From: Actinopolyspora biskrensis
Lineage (GTDB): Bacteria > Actinomycetota > Actinomycetes > Mycobacteriales > Pseudonocardiaceae
Length of the DNA stretch: 64,000 bases
Direction: 5' to 3'
Assembly (NCBI RefSeq): GCF_013408175.1
Contig: NZ_JACBYW010000002.1
Coordinates: forward strand, 62,001 to 126,000
The notes beneath the pieces were generated by a model, which had not been told where the DNA came from, ran no database searches, and worked only from the letters and a program-made list of their open reading frames with translations. Of the stretch, positions 34,783-43,008 are shown piece after piece (positions within the stretch are counted from its first letter, which is position 1; the number at the start of each line of letters is the position of its first letter). Both the position numbers and the translations under genes were made by a program.

Positions 34783-35898
34783 GTGCATTCTCCCGTGGTG
34801 AACGATCGTGCCGAACAGACGGGTGGGCCGCGTTACGGGTGGACCACAGGGGCGTGCGCCCTCGCCTCGACCGCGGCGGCCTACACCGCCCTGCTCACCG
34901 GACGGTTCCCGGACCCGGTGCGGGTGGAGCTGCCGAAGGGGCACGACCCCTCCTTCGCGCTGGCCCGGGAGCGCTTGGAGGAGGACCGGGCCACGGCCGG
35001 GGTGGTCAAGGACGCGGGCGACGATCCGGACGTGACCCACGGGGCGGTCGTGGGGGTGACCGTCTACCGGGGCGATCCCGGCAGCGGGGTCGCCTTCCGC
35101 GCGGGAAGGGGGGTCGGGACGGTCACCAAACCCGGACTGCCGCTGCCCGTGGGCGAACCCGCCGTCAACCCCGTTCCGCGGCGGCTGATCGGCGAGCTCG
35201 TCTCGGAGATCGCCACGGCCCACGCCGACAGCGGCGATCTGGTCGTGGAGGCGTGGGTGGAGGAGGGCGAGGAACTCGCCCGGCACACCTGGAACCCCCG
35301 CCTCGGGATCGTGGGTGGGTTGTCGATCCTGGGCACGACCGGGGTGGTGATTCCGTACTCGTGCTCTGCCTGGATCGACAGCATCCGCCGCGGAGTGGAC
35401 GTGGCCCGCGCGGAAGGGCTGCGGCACGTGGCCGGCTGCACCGGCAGCACCTCGGAACGCACGGTGACCGAGCTCCACGGCCTACCGGAGGAGGCCCTGC
35501 TGGACATGGGCGACTTCGCCGGAGCGGTGCTGAAGTACCTGCGCAGACATCCGGTCCCCCGGCTGACCATAGCCGGCGGGATCGGGAAGCTGGCCAAGCT
35601 GGCCGACGGTCACCTCGATCTGCACTCCAAGCGCTCGCAGGTGGACTTCGCGTGGTTGTCCGGGCTCGTCGAACGGGCGGGGGGCAGTGCGCGGCTGTCG
35701 GAGCGTGTGGCGCGGGCCAACACGGCGCTGGACGCGCTCGAGGCCTCGGCGGAGGAGGGGATCGCCCTCGGTGATCTGGTCGCGCGGGGGGCGCGGGACG
35801 TCGCCCTGGCGACCCTGGAGGGCGCCCCCATCGAGGTGGAGACCGTCGTGATCGACCGCGCCGGGACGGTCAAGGGGCGTTGTCTCCCCGGGGAATGA
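34783..35898 (+). CDS. cbiD: CbiD-type C1-methyltransferase
   Basis: The protein has up to 371 residues and the full CbiD signature: RYGWTTGACALASTAAAYTA, VVKDAGDDPDVTHGAVV, GVGTVTKPGLPLPVGEPAVN, NPVPRRLIGELVSE, WNPRLGIVGGLSILGTTGVV and IAGGIGKLAKLADGHLDLHS. CbiD methylates C1 in the anaerobic route, the job of CobF in the classical aerobic one. No cobF was found here, so CbiD probably fills that step. The start is uncertain: GTG 34783 is the longest; GTG 34795 and 34798 are also in frame and have GGAG at 34780-34783 about 11-14 nt upstream. The gene is flanked by minus-strand cobK and cobM. Confidence 0.92.
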   Translation: MHSPVVNDRAEQTGGPRYGWTTGACALASTAAAYTALLTGRFPDPVRVELPKGHDPSFALARERLEEDRATAGVVKDAGDDPDVTHGAVVGVTVYRGDPGSGVAFRAGRGVGTVTKPGLPLPVGEPAVNPVPRRLIGELVSEIATAHADSGDLVVEAWVEEGEELARHTWNPRLGIVGGLSILGTTGVVIPYSCSAWIDSIRRGVDVARAEGLRHVAGCTGSTSERTVTELHGLPEEALLDMGDFAGAVLKYLRRHPVPRLTIAGGIGKLAKLADGHLDLHSKRSQVDFAWLSGLVERAGGSARLSERVARANTALDALEASAEEGIALGDLVARGARDVALATLEGAPIEVETVVIDRAGTVKGRCLPGE

Positions 35899-35934
35899 AC
35901 CCACCCGCCGGGAGACCTCCGCAGGAGAACCCCG

Positions 35935-36678
35935 TCAGCTCCGGCAGCGGTTCGCGGAGTACAGGTGGCTGTCCGGGAAGTGCCCCGCCGTGAGCACCTC
36001 GCCGACCACGACCACGGCGGTGCGTTCGATACCCGCGTTCCGGACCAGCCCGGCGATCTCGGAGAGGCTCCCGCGCAGCACCGTCTCGTCCGCCCTGCTG
36101 GCCCCCGCCACCACGGCGACCGGGCAGTCCGGTCCGTAGTTGGGCTCGAGCTGTTCGACGAGCTCCTCGATCCTGTTCACGGCCAGGTGCAGCACCATCG
36201 TGGCCCCGCTGAGCCCCAGCGTGGCGAGGTCCTCGCCCTCCGGCATGGGGGTGGCCCTGGCCGCCGTTCTGGTCAGCAGCACCGTCTGCCCCACACCGGG
36301 CACCGTGAACTCCCGGTTGAGAGCCGCGGCCGCGGCCGAGAACGCGGGAACTCCCGGCACCATCTCGTAGTCGACCCCGGCTTCGTCGAGCCTGCGCATC
36401 TGCTCGGCCACCGCGCTGAACACGGATGGGTCCCCGGAGTGCAACCTGGCGACGTCGAGTCCGCGCCGGTGTGCGTCGAGGATCTCCTCGAGGATCCCGT
36501 CGAGCGTCATGCGGGCCGTGTCGACCAGCCGGGCTCCCTCCGGACAGTGCTCCAGCAGCTCCTCGGGCACGAGGCTTCCCGCGTACAGGCACACCGAGCA
36601 GGAGGCTATGGTGTTCTGCCCGCGAACGGTGATGAGATCGGCCGCTCCCGGTCCGGCTCCGACGAAGTGAACGGTCAA
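35935..36678 (-). CDS. cobM: Precorrin-4 C11-methyltransferase (canonical copy)
   Basis: This 247-residue SAM-dependent methylase has all CobM/CbiF motifs: VHFVGAGPGAADLITVRGQ (3-21), VCLYAGSLVPEELLEHCPEG, RLHSGDPSVFSAVAEQM, VPGVPAFSAAAAALNREFTV and PVAVVAGASRADETVLRGSL. Length is normal, without any tail, unlike the CobM-like protein at 17466-19181. The start is TTG 36678, whose TTGA overlaps the cobL stop, so it is translationally coupled to cobL. It converges with cbiD with 36 bp between stops. Confidence 0.94.
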   Translation of the reverse strand: MTVHFVGAGPGAADLITVRGQNTIASCSVCLYAGSLVPEELLEHCPEGARLVDTARMTLDGILEEILDAHRRGLDVARLHSGDPSVFSAVAEQMRRLDEAGVDYEMVPGVPAFSAAAAALNREFTVPGVGQTVLLTRTAARATPMPEGEDLATLGLSGATMVLHLAVNRIEELVEQLEPNYGPDCPVAVVAGASRADETVLRGSLSEIAGLVRNAGIERTAVVVVGEVLTAGHFPDSHLYSANRCRS

Positions 36679-37904
36679 GGCTTGGTCACCGCCCACTGAG
36701 TCACTCGCATGGCCGGCCGCCAGGCGGTGAAACCGCCGATCGGGCCCGCCTGCTCGATACCGATCCGTACCAGTTCCCCGCCCATGCGGGAATACCATTC
36801 GGTCACTGTCGACTCCGATTCCATCGTCACGGCATTGACCACGAGACGCCCACCGCGCGGCAGCGCGTCCACGCAGGTCTCCAGCACACCGGGAGCACTC
36901 ACGCCTCCGCCGACGAACACGGCGTCCGGCTGTTCCAGGTCCCGCAGCCCCTCCGGGGCGGTTCCGCGCACGATCCGCAGGGAACCGGCCCCGAGCGCGG
37001 TGGCGTTGTTCGCCGTGCGCTCGGCCCGTCGCGGGTCCCGCTCGACGGCGATCGCACGGCAGGAAGCGGCGCTGCGTACCCATTCGATCGCGATGCTGCC
37101 CGAACCGGCCCCCACGTCCCACAGCAGCTCACCGGCACGGGGGGCCAGCCGCGCCAGCGTGCTCGCCCGCACGTCCCGTTTCGTGAGCTGCCCGTCGTGT
37201 TCGAACAGCTCCTCCGACAGCCCCGGGGTCGACGGCAACCGCCCCGTTCGGCGGTCACTCGCGCACTCGACGGCGACGATGTTCAACGCCGCGGTGCTGG
37301 CCCGCAGTTCCGCGGCGGTTTCCCGGAGAGCCCGTTCGTCCCGCCCACCCAGGTTCTCCAGCACCGTCAGCTCACTGGGGCCGAAGCCGTGGGCGGTCAG
37401 CAGTTCGGCCACCGCGGCCGGAGTGGTTCCGTCGGAGCTGAGCACCAGGACGCGCTCGCCCGGCGCGAGTCCCGGCAGCAGGTTCTCGACCGGTCTTCCG
37501 ACGAGGTTGACCACCCGGGCGTCCTGGGCGGGCCAGCCGAGTCGGGCGCAGGCCAGCGAAACCGAGGACGGCTGGGGGAGAACGTCGAGCCGTTCCGGTC
37601 CGAGCACCCTGGCCAGCGTGGCCCCGATCCCGTGGAACATCGGATCGCCGCTGGCCAGCACGCATATCGAACGTCCGGCGTGCTCGGCCAGCAGTCCGGG
37701 GAGCGCGGGTAGCAGCGGGGACGGCCAGGGCACCCGCTCACCGGTGGTCTCCGGGACCAGTGCGAGCTGCCGGTGGCTGCCCATGAGGACTTCGGCGGTC
37801 TCGGCGGTGCGGCGTGCGGCGGGGGAGAGCCCCTCCCAGCCGTCGGCACCGATCCCGACGACGTGCACCCGGTCGGGGTCGCCGCTCGCGGGCTCGTCGC
37901 TCAC
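36675..37904 (-). CDS. cobL: Precorrin-6Y C5,15-methyltransferase (decarboxylating), canonical copy
   Basis: This 409-residue fusion has an N-terminal CbiE methylase (VHVVGIGADGWEGLSPAARR, VLMGSHRQLALVP, CVLASGDPMFHGIGATLAR, VLPQPSSVSLACARLGWPAQ) and a C-terminal CbiT Rossmann domain (LTKRDVRASTLARLAPRAGE, LLWDVGAGSGSIAIEWVRSA, DAVFVGGGVSAPGVLETCVD). It adds methyl groups at C5 and C15 and removes the C12 acetate carboxyl. GTG 37904 is preceded by AGGAGG at 37915-37920. It leads the two-gene cobL-cobM operon. The second, divergent fusion is at 19443-20651. Confidence 0.95.
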   Translation of the reverse strand: MSDEPASGDPDRVHVVGIGADGWEGLSPAARRTAETAEVLMGSHRQLALVPETTGERVPWPSPLLPALPGLLAEHAGRSICVLASGDPMFHGIGATLARVLGPERLDVLPQPSSVSLACARLGWPAQDARVVNLVGRPVENLLPGLAPGERVLVLSSDGTTPAAVAELLTAHGFGPSELTVLENLGGRDERALRETAAELRASTAALNIVAVECASDRRTGRLPSTPGLSEELFEHDGQLTKRDVRASTLARLAPRAGELLWDVGAGSGSIAIEWVRSAASCRAIAVERDPRRAERTANNATALGAGSLRIVRGTAPEGLRDLEQPDAVFVGGGVSAPGVLETCVDALPRGGRLVVNAVTMESESTVTEWYSRMGGELVRIGIEQAGPIGGFTAWRPAMRVTQWAVTKP

Positions 37905-38188
37905 GTTCGGCGTGCCTCCTCGGGGTAGGGTGCGATGCGGGCGGTGCGCGGTTCCGGCGGAGGTGTCTCGGCATCCGGCGGGTGGCTCACCACTGCCCGC
38001 GCGTTCCTCGGGGTCCGCGGCCTCCGCGTCCGGGGAGCCCTTCCCGTCGCGGTTGCCGGCAGGGGTGAGCGGCGGCTTCGGTTCCGGAGGACGAACTCGG
38101 TCCGCCGAAGGCCGGAACGCGAGCTCGTACTCTAGCGCACGCGTCGATCACGCGGGGGTGTTTTCCCGCGGATGGGGGTGAGCTCACA

Positions 38189-38929
38189 TCAGTCGACCAC
38201 GATGTGCAGGCCGCGCGTTCCCGTGCGCTCACAGCGCATTCCGGCCCGCCGGGCGACCTCTTCCACGTCCTCGATCCCCTCGGGTTCGCGTTCGGCCCTG
38301 GCCAGCGCTCTGGCCAGCCTGCCCTTGTGGGCCTTGTTGTGGTGACTGACGGCTTTGCGGGTCCCGGAGGAGTCCTCGGTGACCACCCGCACCTCGATGG
38401 CGTCCGGGAGTTTGGCCAGCGCCGCGTAAGCACCCGAGCGCAGATCCACGACGGGCCCCGGCTGCGCTCCGAGCAGCGGGGTCAGCTCGGGGCGCCACAC
38501 GCCGCGCAGACCGCCGATCCCCGGAACGGTGGACCCGGCCGACAGGCGGTACGCCGGTACGGGATCGCCTCCGCGCACCACTCCGAACAGCGCCGAGACC
38601 ACGGCGAGCCTGGTGTCCGCGCGGGCGCGCTCCGCACCGGACAGGGAACCGACGTCGAGCGCGTCGTAGAGCACCCCCGTGTAGCGCTCCAGGGCGGGCC
38701 TGGTCGGTGAGTCCCAGAGCGCGGCGTTGCGCTCGACCTCGCCGGTCTGCCGTTCGGACAGTCCCAGGGCGGCGAGGCTCGCGGGCAGGTCCTTGCCGAG
38801 CTCCGCGAGCGCCCGGGCCAGCCGTTCCCGCGTGGGGTTGAGCTGTTCGAAGGACAGGGTCTCCAGGCGCAGCGGCGGGCCGTCGCCTCCGCTCGACTTG
38901 GTCTCGGAGGGTGGCAACAGTACGAGCAC
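38189..38929 (-). CDS. yaaA: YaaA-family peroxide-stress protein
   Basis: This 246-residue DUF328 protein has the N-terminal LVLLPPSETKSSGG, central ERYTGVLYDALDVGSLS and VVSALFGVVRGGDPVPAYRL, with VVDLRSGAYAAL and VVTEDSSGTRKAVSHHNKAH later. E. coli YaaA lowers free iron and DNA damage during peroxide stress; direct activity here is inferred from the family. GTG 38929 lies 8 nt after a minus-strand TAGGCT with no Shine-Dalgarno sequence, suggesting a leaderless transcript. The 284 bp to the cobL start hold no convincing gene. Confidence 0.88.
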   Translation of the reverse strand: MLVLLPPSETKSSGGDGPPLRLETLSFEQLNPTRERLARALAELGKDLPASLAALGLSERQTGEVERNAALWDSPTRPALERYTGVLYDALDVGSLSGAERARADTRLAVVSALFGVVRGGDPVPAYRLSAGSTVPGIGGLRGVWRPELTPLLGAQPGPVVDLRSGAYAALAKLPDAIEVRVVTEDSSGTRKAVSHHNKAHKGRLARALARAEREPEGIEDVEEVARRAGMRCERTGTRGLHIVVD

Positions 38930-38937
38930 GTGACGTG

Positions 38938-38943
38938 AGCCTA
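38938..38943 (-). promoter_or_regulatory. -10 element (TAGGCT) for yaaA, leaderless start
   Basis: TAGGCT on the minus strand ends 8 nt before the GTG start. Confidence 0.45.
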
Positions 38944-39055
38944 GGGGACCTGCGGGTTGCCCCGCTCGGCGGGTCGGCTGAGGTCCGCCCCACCCGACCC
39001 GCCGGGCGAACCGACCCGCGCGATCGTCCGGGACGAGTCGTTCCGAGAGGACTCG

Positions 39056-39355
39056 TCAGGAGGAACCGCCGTCCGGCGGGGCCTCGGACGGGGAGTCCGG
39101 TATCTGCTCGTGCACGAGCTCCTCCCAGCAGTCCGGGCAGGTCGGGTGAAGCAGCCACTCGGTGGAACTCACGGGTGCCGGGTCGATGGACGAACCGCAC
39201 AGGGTGTCCTTCGCGCACCAGCCGGTTCCGGGGCCGTTTCCGTGGAAGACGTGGCGTTTCCCGTCGAATCTCCGTGCCGGGTGCCAGAATCGTGTTCGGT
39301 TCTCGTGGTCCTCGGGGTCCATTTCCGTCCGTTTTCCGTGACTCGGTCGCCTCAT
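39056..39355 (-). CDS. Small conserved-looking protein with possible zinc-binding Cys/His residues
   Basis: This is a 99-residue protein of unrecognised family. A central region rich in Trp, His and Cys (FWHPARRFDGKRHVFHGNGP, WCAKDTLCG, WLLHPTCPDCWEEL) includes C-x5-C and C-x2-C spacings that could hold a metal. The N-terminus is charged and the C-terminus is acidic and Pro-rich. The Cys/Trp density and lack of low-complexity repeats argue that it is real. The start is uncertain: ATG 39355 or the internal ATG 39322, which begins just before the conserved-looking part. It is divergent from proS. Function unknown. Confidence 0.6.
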   Translation of the reverse strand: MRRPSHGKRTEMDPEDHENRTRFWHPARRFDGKRHVFHGNGPGTGWCAKDTLCGSSIDPAPVSSTEWLLHPTCPDCWEELVHEQIPDSPSEAPPDGGSS

Positions 39356-39591
39356 CCCGATTGAGCCATATCCATCCGTGGTCGGCCGAACCGCTCGGTT
39401 GGTTTCCTCCGATCGGGAGCCTGCGAGGATGTGCTGGTCGAATCCCTCCCGGCGGTGCGGCCGGATCGGGAGGACAGGGTGTCGTGGCCGTGCGCCCGGG
39501 TGCGGGAGTCACTGATATCGCCGTTCGTATGACCAGCTAGGCTTTCCGGCAATACGCGAGGAAAGCGCGAGGCGTAAAGGAGCGCGCAGCC

Positions 39592-41340
39592 GTGATCACG
39601 AGGATGTCGACGTTGTTCCTGCGTACCCTGCGGGAGGATCCGGCGGATGCGGAGGTGCCGAGTCACCGCCTGCTGGTGCGCGCCGGATACGTGCGCCGGG
39701 TAGCGCCGGGCATCTACTCCTGGCTGCCGCTCGGATTGCGCGTGCTGCGCAACATCGAGCAGGCGGTGCGTGCGGAAATGGACGCCATCGGCGGCCAGGA
39801 GATCCACCTGCCCGCCCTGCTTCCGAAGGAGCCCTACGAGGCGACCGGGCGTTGGACCGAGTACGGCCCGAACATGTTCCGCCTCAAGGACAGGAAGAAG
39901 GCCGACTACCTGCTCGGCCCGACCCACGAGGAGCTGTTCGCGCAGACCGTCAAGGGTGAGTACAACTCCTACCGCGATTTCCCCGTCATCCTCTACCAGG
40001 TCCAGACGAAGTACCGCGACGAGGAGCGTCCCCGGGCGGGGATCCTGCGTGGCAGGGAGTTCGTCATGAAGGACTCGTACTCCTTCGATCTGGACGACGA
40101 GCAGCTCGGGAACTCCTACCGGCTGCACCGGGACGCCTACACGAGGCTTTTCGACCGGCTCGGACTGCGCTACACCGTCGTGGCGGCCACTTCGGGCGCG
40201 ATGGGGGGCTCGGCCTCCGAGGAGTTCCTCGCGGAGTGCCCCACCGGAGAGGACACCTTCGTCCGCAGCAGCGAGTCCGACTACGCGGCCAACGTCGAGG
40301 CCGTGACGACCCCGCCCGCCCCCGAACTGCCCGTGGAAGGGCGTCCGCAGGCCGAAGTGCACCACACTCCGGACACCCCGACCATCGAGAGTCTCGTGGA
40401 GTTCCTGAACGGTGCGGAGTCGGGAAGGAAGTTCACCGCGGCGGACACGCTGAAGAACGTGCTGGTCAAGACGCGGCAACCGGGATCGGAGGAGTGGACG
40501 CTGCTCGCGGTGGGCGTACCCGGCGACCGCGAGGTGGACACGAAGAGGCTGGAAGCCGCGCTGGAACCGACCGAGGTCGCCCTCGTCGACGACGCCGATT
40601 TCGCGGCCAACCCGTTCCTGGTGAAGGGCTACGTGGGGCCCAAGGCCCTGCAGGACAACGGGGTGCGTTATCTCGTCGACCCCCGGGTGGCGAACGGGAC
40701 CGCCTGGGTCACCGGTGCGGACAAGTCCGACCACCACGTCCTCGACCTGGTGTGCGGCCGCGACTTCACCCCGGACGGCACGATCGAGGCAGCCGAGGTG
40801 CGCGAAGGAGACCCCTCCCCCGACGGGCACGGTGTTCTCCAGGCAGCGCGGGGAATCGAGATCGGGCACATCTTCCAGCTCGGGCGCAAGTACACCGACG
40901 CGATCTCCCTGGACGCGCTGGGACAGGACGGCAAGCCCAAACGGGTGACCATGGGTTCCTACGGCGTAGGGGTGTCCCGGCTGGTCGCGGCGATCGCCGA
41001 GCAGCACCACGACGAGCTCGGGCTGGTCTGGCCGCGTGCGGTGGCTCCGGCCGATGTGCACGTGGTGATCGCGGGCAAGGACGAGAGCCTCGGCACCGAG
41101 GCGGAGCGGATCTCGGCTGAGCTGGACGAAGCGGGTGTCCGGGTGCTCCTCGACGACCGGAACGTCTCACCAGGGGTGAAGTTCGCCGACGCGGAGCTGG
41201 TCGGCGTCCCCACGATCCTGGTGGTCGGCAAGGGACTGTCCAGGGGCGTGGTCGAGCTCAAGGACCGCGCAGCGGGGGAGCGGACCGAGGTGGCCGCCGG
41301 CGAGGTGGTCGAGCACCTCGCCGAGCTGGTACGGAGCTGA
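39592..41340 (+). CDS. proS: Prolyl-tRNA synthetase (bacterial type)
   Basis: This 582-residue class II synthetase charges tRNA-Pro. Motif 2 region [20 protein letters not shown] and motif 3 [20 protein letters not shown] are intact. The long insertion between motifs 2 and 3 (about residues 220-400) is the bacterial INS editing domain, and the C-terminal anticodon-binding domain contains [10 protein letters not shown] and [14 protein letters not shown] 39592 has AAAGGAG 8 bp upstream. It stands upstream of the rimP-nusA region, as in mycobacteria, and ends in a strong terminator. Confidence 0.96.
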   Translation: MITRMSTLFLRTLREDPADAEVPSHRLLVRAGYVRRVAPGIYSWLPLGLRVLRNIEQAVRAEMDAIGGQEIHLPALLPKEPYEATGRWTEYGPNMFRLKDRKKADYLLGPTHEELFAQTVKGEYNSYRDFPVILYQVQTKYRDEERPRAGILRGREFVMKDSYSFDLDDEQLGNSYRLHRDAYTRLFDRLGLRYTVVAATSGAMGGSASEEFLAECPTGEDTFVRSSESDYAANVEAVTTPPAPELPVEGRPQAEVHHTPDTPTIESLVEFLNGAESGRKFTAADTLKNVLVKTRQPGSEEWTLLAVGVPGDREVDTKRLEAALEPTEVALVDDADFAANPFLVKGYVGPKALQDNGVRYLVDPRVANGTAWVTGADKSDHHVLDLVCGRDFTPDGTIEAAEVREGDPSPDGHGVLQAARGIEIGHIFQLGRKYTDAISLDALGQDGKPKRVTMGSYGVGVSRLVAAIAEQHHDELGLVWPRAVAPADVHVVIAGKDESLGTEAERISAELDEAGVRVLLDDRNVSPGVKFADAELVGVPTILVVGKGLSRGVVELKDRAAGERTEVAAGEVVEHLAELVRS

Positions 41341-41357
41341 AACGACGACCGCCGACG

Positions 41358-41392
41358 GCGGGCCCGTTCGCGGGAGAGGCGAACGGGCCCGC
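41358..41392. terminator. Bidirectional intrinsic-type terminator between proS and a convergent gene
   Basis: A perfect 14-bp stem, GCGGGCCCGTTCGC (41358-41371) with GCGAACGGGCCCGC (41379-41392), has a 7-nt loop. It lies 17 bp after the proS stop and 95 bp from the end of the convergent membrane-protein gene. There is no T-tract, as is common in high-GC actinobacteria. Confidence 0.75.
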
Positions 41393-41487
41393 GCTCGGGA
41401 GCGGCTTCCGGGCTCCGGCGGTTCCCGCCGGGGTGTCGCCGCGCTCACGGCCTCTCCGACGGGGCACCGCAGCGGATCGGCGGAGCC

Positions 41488-42468
41488 TCACCGGACGGGA
41501 CGGGCGCTGTCCAGCACGCGCGGTACGGTCCGCTCCCCGGGAGCCGACGGCGAGGAAGCCGGACGTTCGCTGTCCGCGCTGACGACCAGCACGACGTAGC
41601 TGTTCTCCGCCCGGACGACCAGGGTGGAGATTTTGGCCTCGGTGGGCAGGCACCGTGATGCTTCCGGCATTTTCACGGTTCCGGAGATCCGGACGGCTTC
41701 GAAGCCCTCGACGTCGGCGTCGCGCGGTTCCTCGGCGTTGACGGAGACCTCTCCGGCCTTCCCCGCGTCGGTGTAGAAATGACGGCCGGACCGCCGGAGG
41801 AACTTCTTCGCCGTCTCGGACATGCTCCTGTCCGGTTTCACCGTTGTGCTGATGGCACGCCCGCCCACGACCTCTTTCCCCCCGCAGTCGTAGTAGGGGC
41901 CGTCGACCAGGCCGTGGAAGGTGATGTCGCCGAGAGCGGGGATGGAGTAATCCTGCCCGGAGTCCAACACGTTCCAGTTCTCGGGAACGTCGTAAGCGAG
42001 CTGGCTCTCGGAGTTGTAGCCGACCTGCCAGCCCTCGATCCGCAGTTCGGGCGCCGCGGGAGGTGTCCAGGTCGGTGAGGTGGTGCGGTTGCCCGCGCCC
42101 GCGCCCGCGCCCGCGGCCTCCTGGCCCCCCGGCTCCGCGGTCCCGTAGTAGATGCCCAGTCCCACCGCGCTTCCGAGCAGGGCGACCACGAGAACGAGGA
42201 CGCCGATCACTCCCCAGCTCGTTTTGCCGGGGGGCTTGCCGCCTCCGGCCGGTTCCTCGAAAGTTCCGAAACCGCGGTAGACGGAACCGTTCGGCGAGTC
42301 GGGCCGCGACGGATCGGTCTGCCAGCCGTACGGGCTGGAGTGCCCTCCTGCCGACCATCCGCCGGAGGGACCGCTCGGGTTCGAGGGCCACTGTGGAGGC
42401 TGTCCGCCCTGCGGGCCGAATCCAGCTCGGCCGGGTGTGTTGTCGTGCCCACCGGATGGCTGTGTCAC
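41488..42468 (-). CDS. Single-pass membrane protein with Gly/Pro-rich cytoplasmic N-terminus and extracellular domain
   Basis: This 326-residue protein has a disordered N-terminus rich in Gly, Pro, Ser and Gln (1-82), one strong transmembrane helix (about 85-108, VIGVLVLVVALLGSAVGLGI), an Ala/Gly/Pro linker and a globular extracytoplasmic domain (about 140-315). That domain has two Cys (YYDCGGKE, SRCLPTE) that may form a disulfide and phrases such as YNSESQLAYDVPENWNVL seen in actinobacterial surface proteins of unknown function. The C-terminal 25 residues are again low-complexity. No enzyme motif was found. GTG 42468 lies 7 nt after a minus-strand TAATCT. Confidence 0.8.
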   Translation of the reverse strand: MTQPSGGHDNTPGRAGFGPQGGQPPQWPSNPSGPSGGWSAGGHSSPYGWQTDPSRPDSPNGSVYRGFGTFEEPAGGGKPPGKTSWGVIGVLVLVVALLGSAVGLGIYYGTAEPGGQEAAGAGAGAGNRTTSPTWTPPAAPELRIEGWQVGYNSESQLAYDVPENWNVLDSGQDYSIPALGDITFHGLVDGPYYDCGGKEVVGGRAISTTVKPDRSMSETAKKFLRRSGRHFYTDAGKAGEVSVNAEEPRDADVEGFEAVRISGTVKMPEASRCLPTEAKISTLVVRAENSYVVLVVSADSERPASSPSAPGERTVPRVLDSARPVR

Positions 42469-42475
42469 GATCTCG

Positions 42476-42481
42476 AGATTA
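42476..42481 (-). promoter_or_regulatory. -10 element (TAATCT) for the membrane protein, leaderless start
   Basis: Minus-strand TAATCT ends 7 nt before the GTG start, the same hexamer and spacing as at degV. Confidence 0.45.
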
Positions 42482-42522
42482 CCGGCCGCGTGCGGACACG
42501 CGGCGGCAGGCGGTTCAACGGG

Positions 42523-42933
42523 TCATCCGGCGAGGAAACTCAGTCGGACCCGGCGCACCTGGTTGTCGGTGTTGGTGTCCACGAGGCACACGGACTGCCA
42601 GGTTCCCAGGGCCATGCTCCCGCCGAGCACCGGCACCGAGACGTGGGGCGGCACCAGGGCGGGAAGCACGTGGTCCCTGCCGTGTCCGGGGGAACCGTGC
42701 CGGTGTCGCCAGCGGTCGTCGGCGGGGAGCAGGTCCCGCAGGGTGGCGAGCAGGTCCTCGTCACTGCCCGCGCCCGTTTCCAGGACCGCTATGCCCGCGG
42801 TGGCGTGCGGTACCCACAGGTGCAGGAGACCCTCGCTGTCGTTCACACCGCGCAGGAACTTCTCGCACTCCGTGTTGAGGTCGCGGACCACCTCGCGGCT
42901 GCCGGTGCGTATCTCGATTTCCTCACTGCGCAT
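42523..42933 (-). CDS. YjbQ/UPF0047-family protein
   Basis: This 136-residue protein matches the YjbQ family. It has an N-terminal IEIRTGSREVVRDLN, a central HLWVPHATAGIAVLETGAGS with the conserved His-Ala-Thr-Ala-Gly core, HGRDHVLPALVPPHVSVPVL, and the terminal GTWQSVCLVDTNTDNQVRRV. Members complement thiamine-phosphate synthase mutants in E. coli ('secondary thiamine-phosphate synthase'), but the physiological role is not settled. ATG 42933 follows a -10 hexamer by 8 nt and lacks a Shine-Dalgarno sequence. It is divergent from the class V PLP enzyme at 43009. Confidence 0.88.
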   Translation of the reverse strand: MRSEEIEIRTGSREVVRDLNTECEKFLRGVNDSEGLLHLWVPHATAGIAVLETGAGSDEDLLATLRDLLPADDRWRHRHGSPGHGRDHVLPALVPPHVSVPVLGGSMALGTWQSVCLVDTNTDNQVRRVRLSFLAG

Positions 42934-42941
42934 GTTTCCCG

Positions 42942-42947
42942 AGTCTA
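42942..42947 (-). promoter_or_regulatory. -10 element (TAGACT) for the yjbQ-like gene, leaderless start
   Basis: Minus-strand TAGACT ends 8 nt before the ATG. A divergent -10 (TAGGAT) lies 50 bp away. Confidence 0.5.
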
Positions 42948-42996
42948 GGAGGGGCGGCGTGGTGACGCGCAGCACGAGGTGAAACCGCTGCTGCCC

Positions 42997-43002
42997 TAGG
43001 AT
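42997..43002 (+). promoter_or_regulatory. -10 element (TAGGAT), leaderless start
   Basis: TAGGAT is followed by six C's and then the ATG at 43009, leaving no room for a ribosome site. This is the clearest leaderless start in the window. Confidence 0.6.
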
Positions 43003-43008
43003 CCCCCC

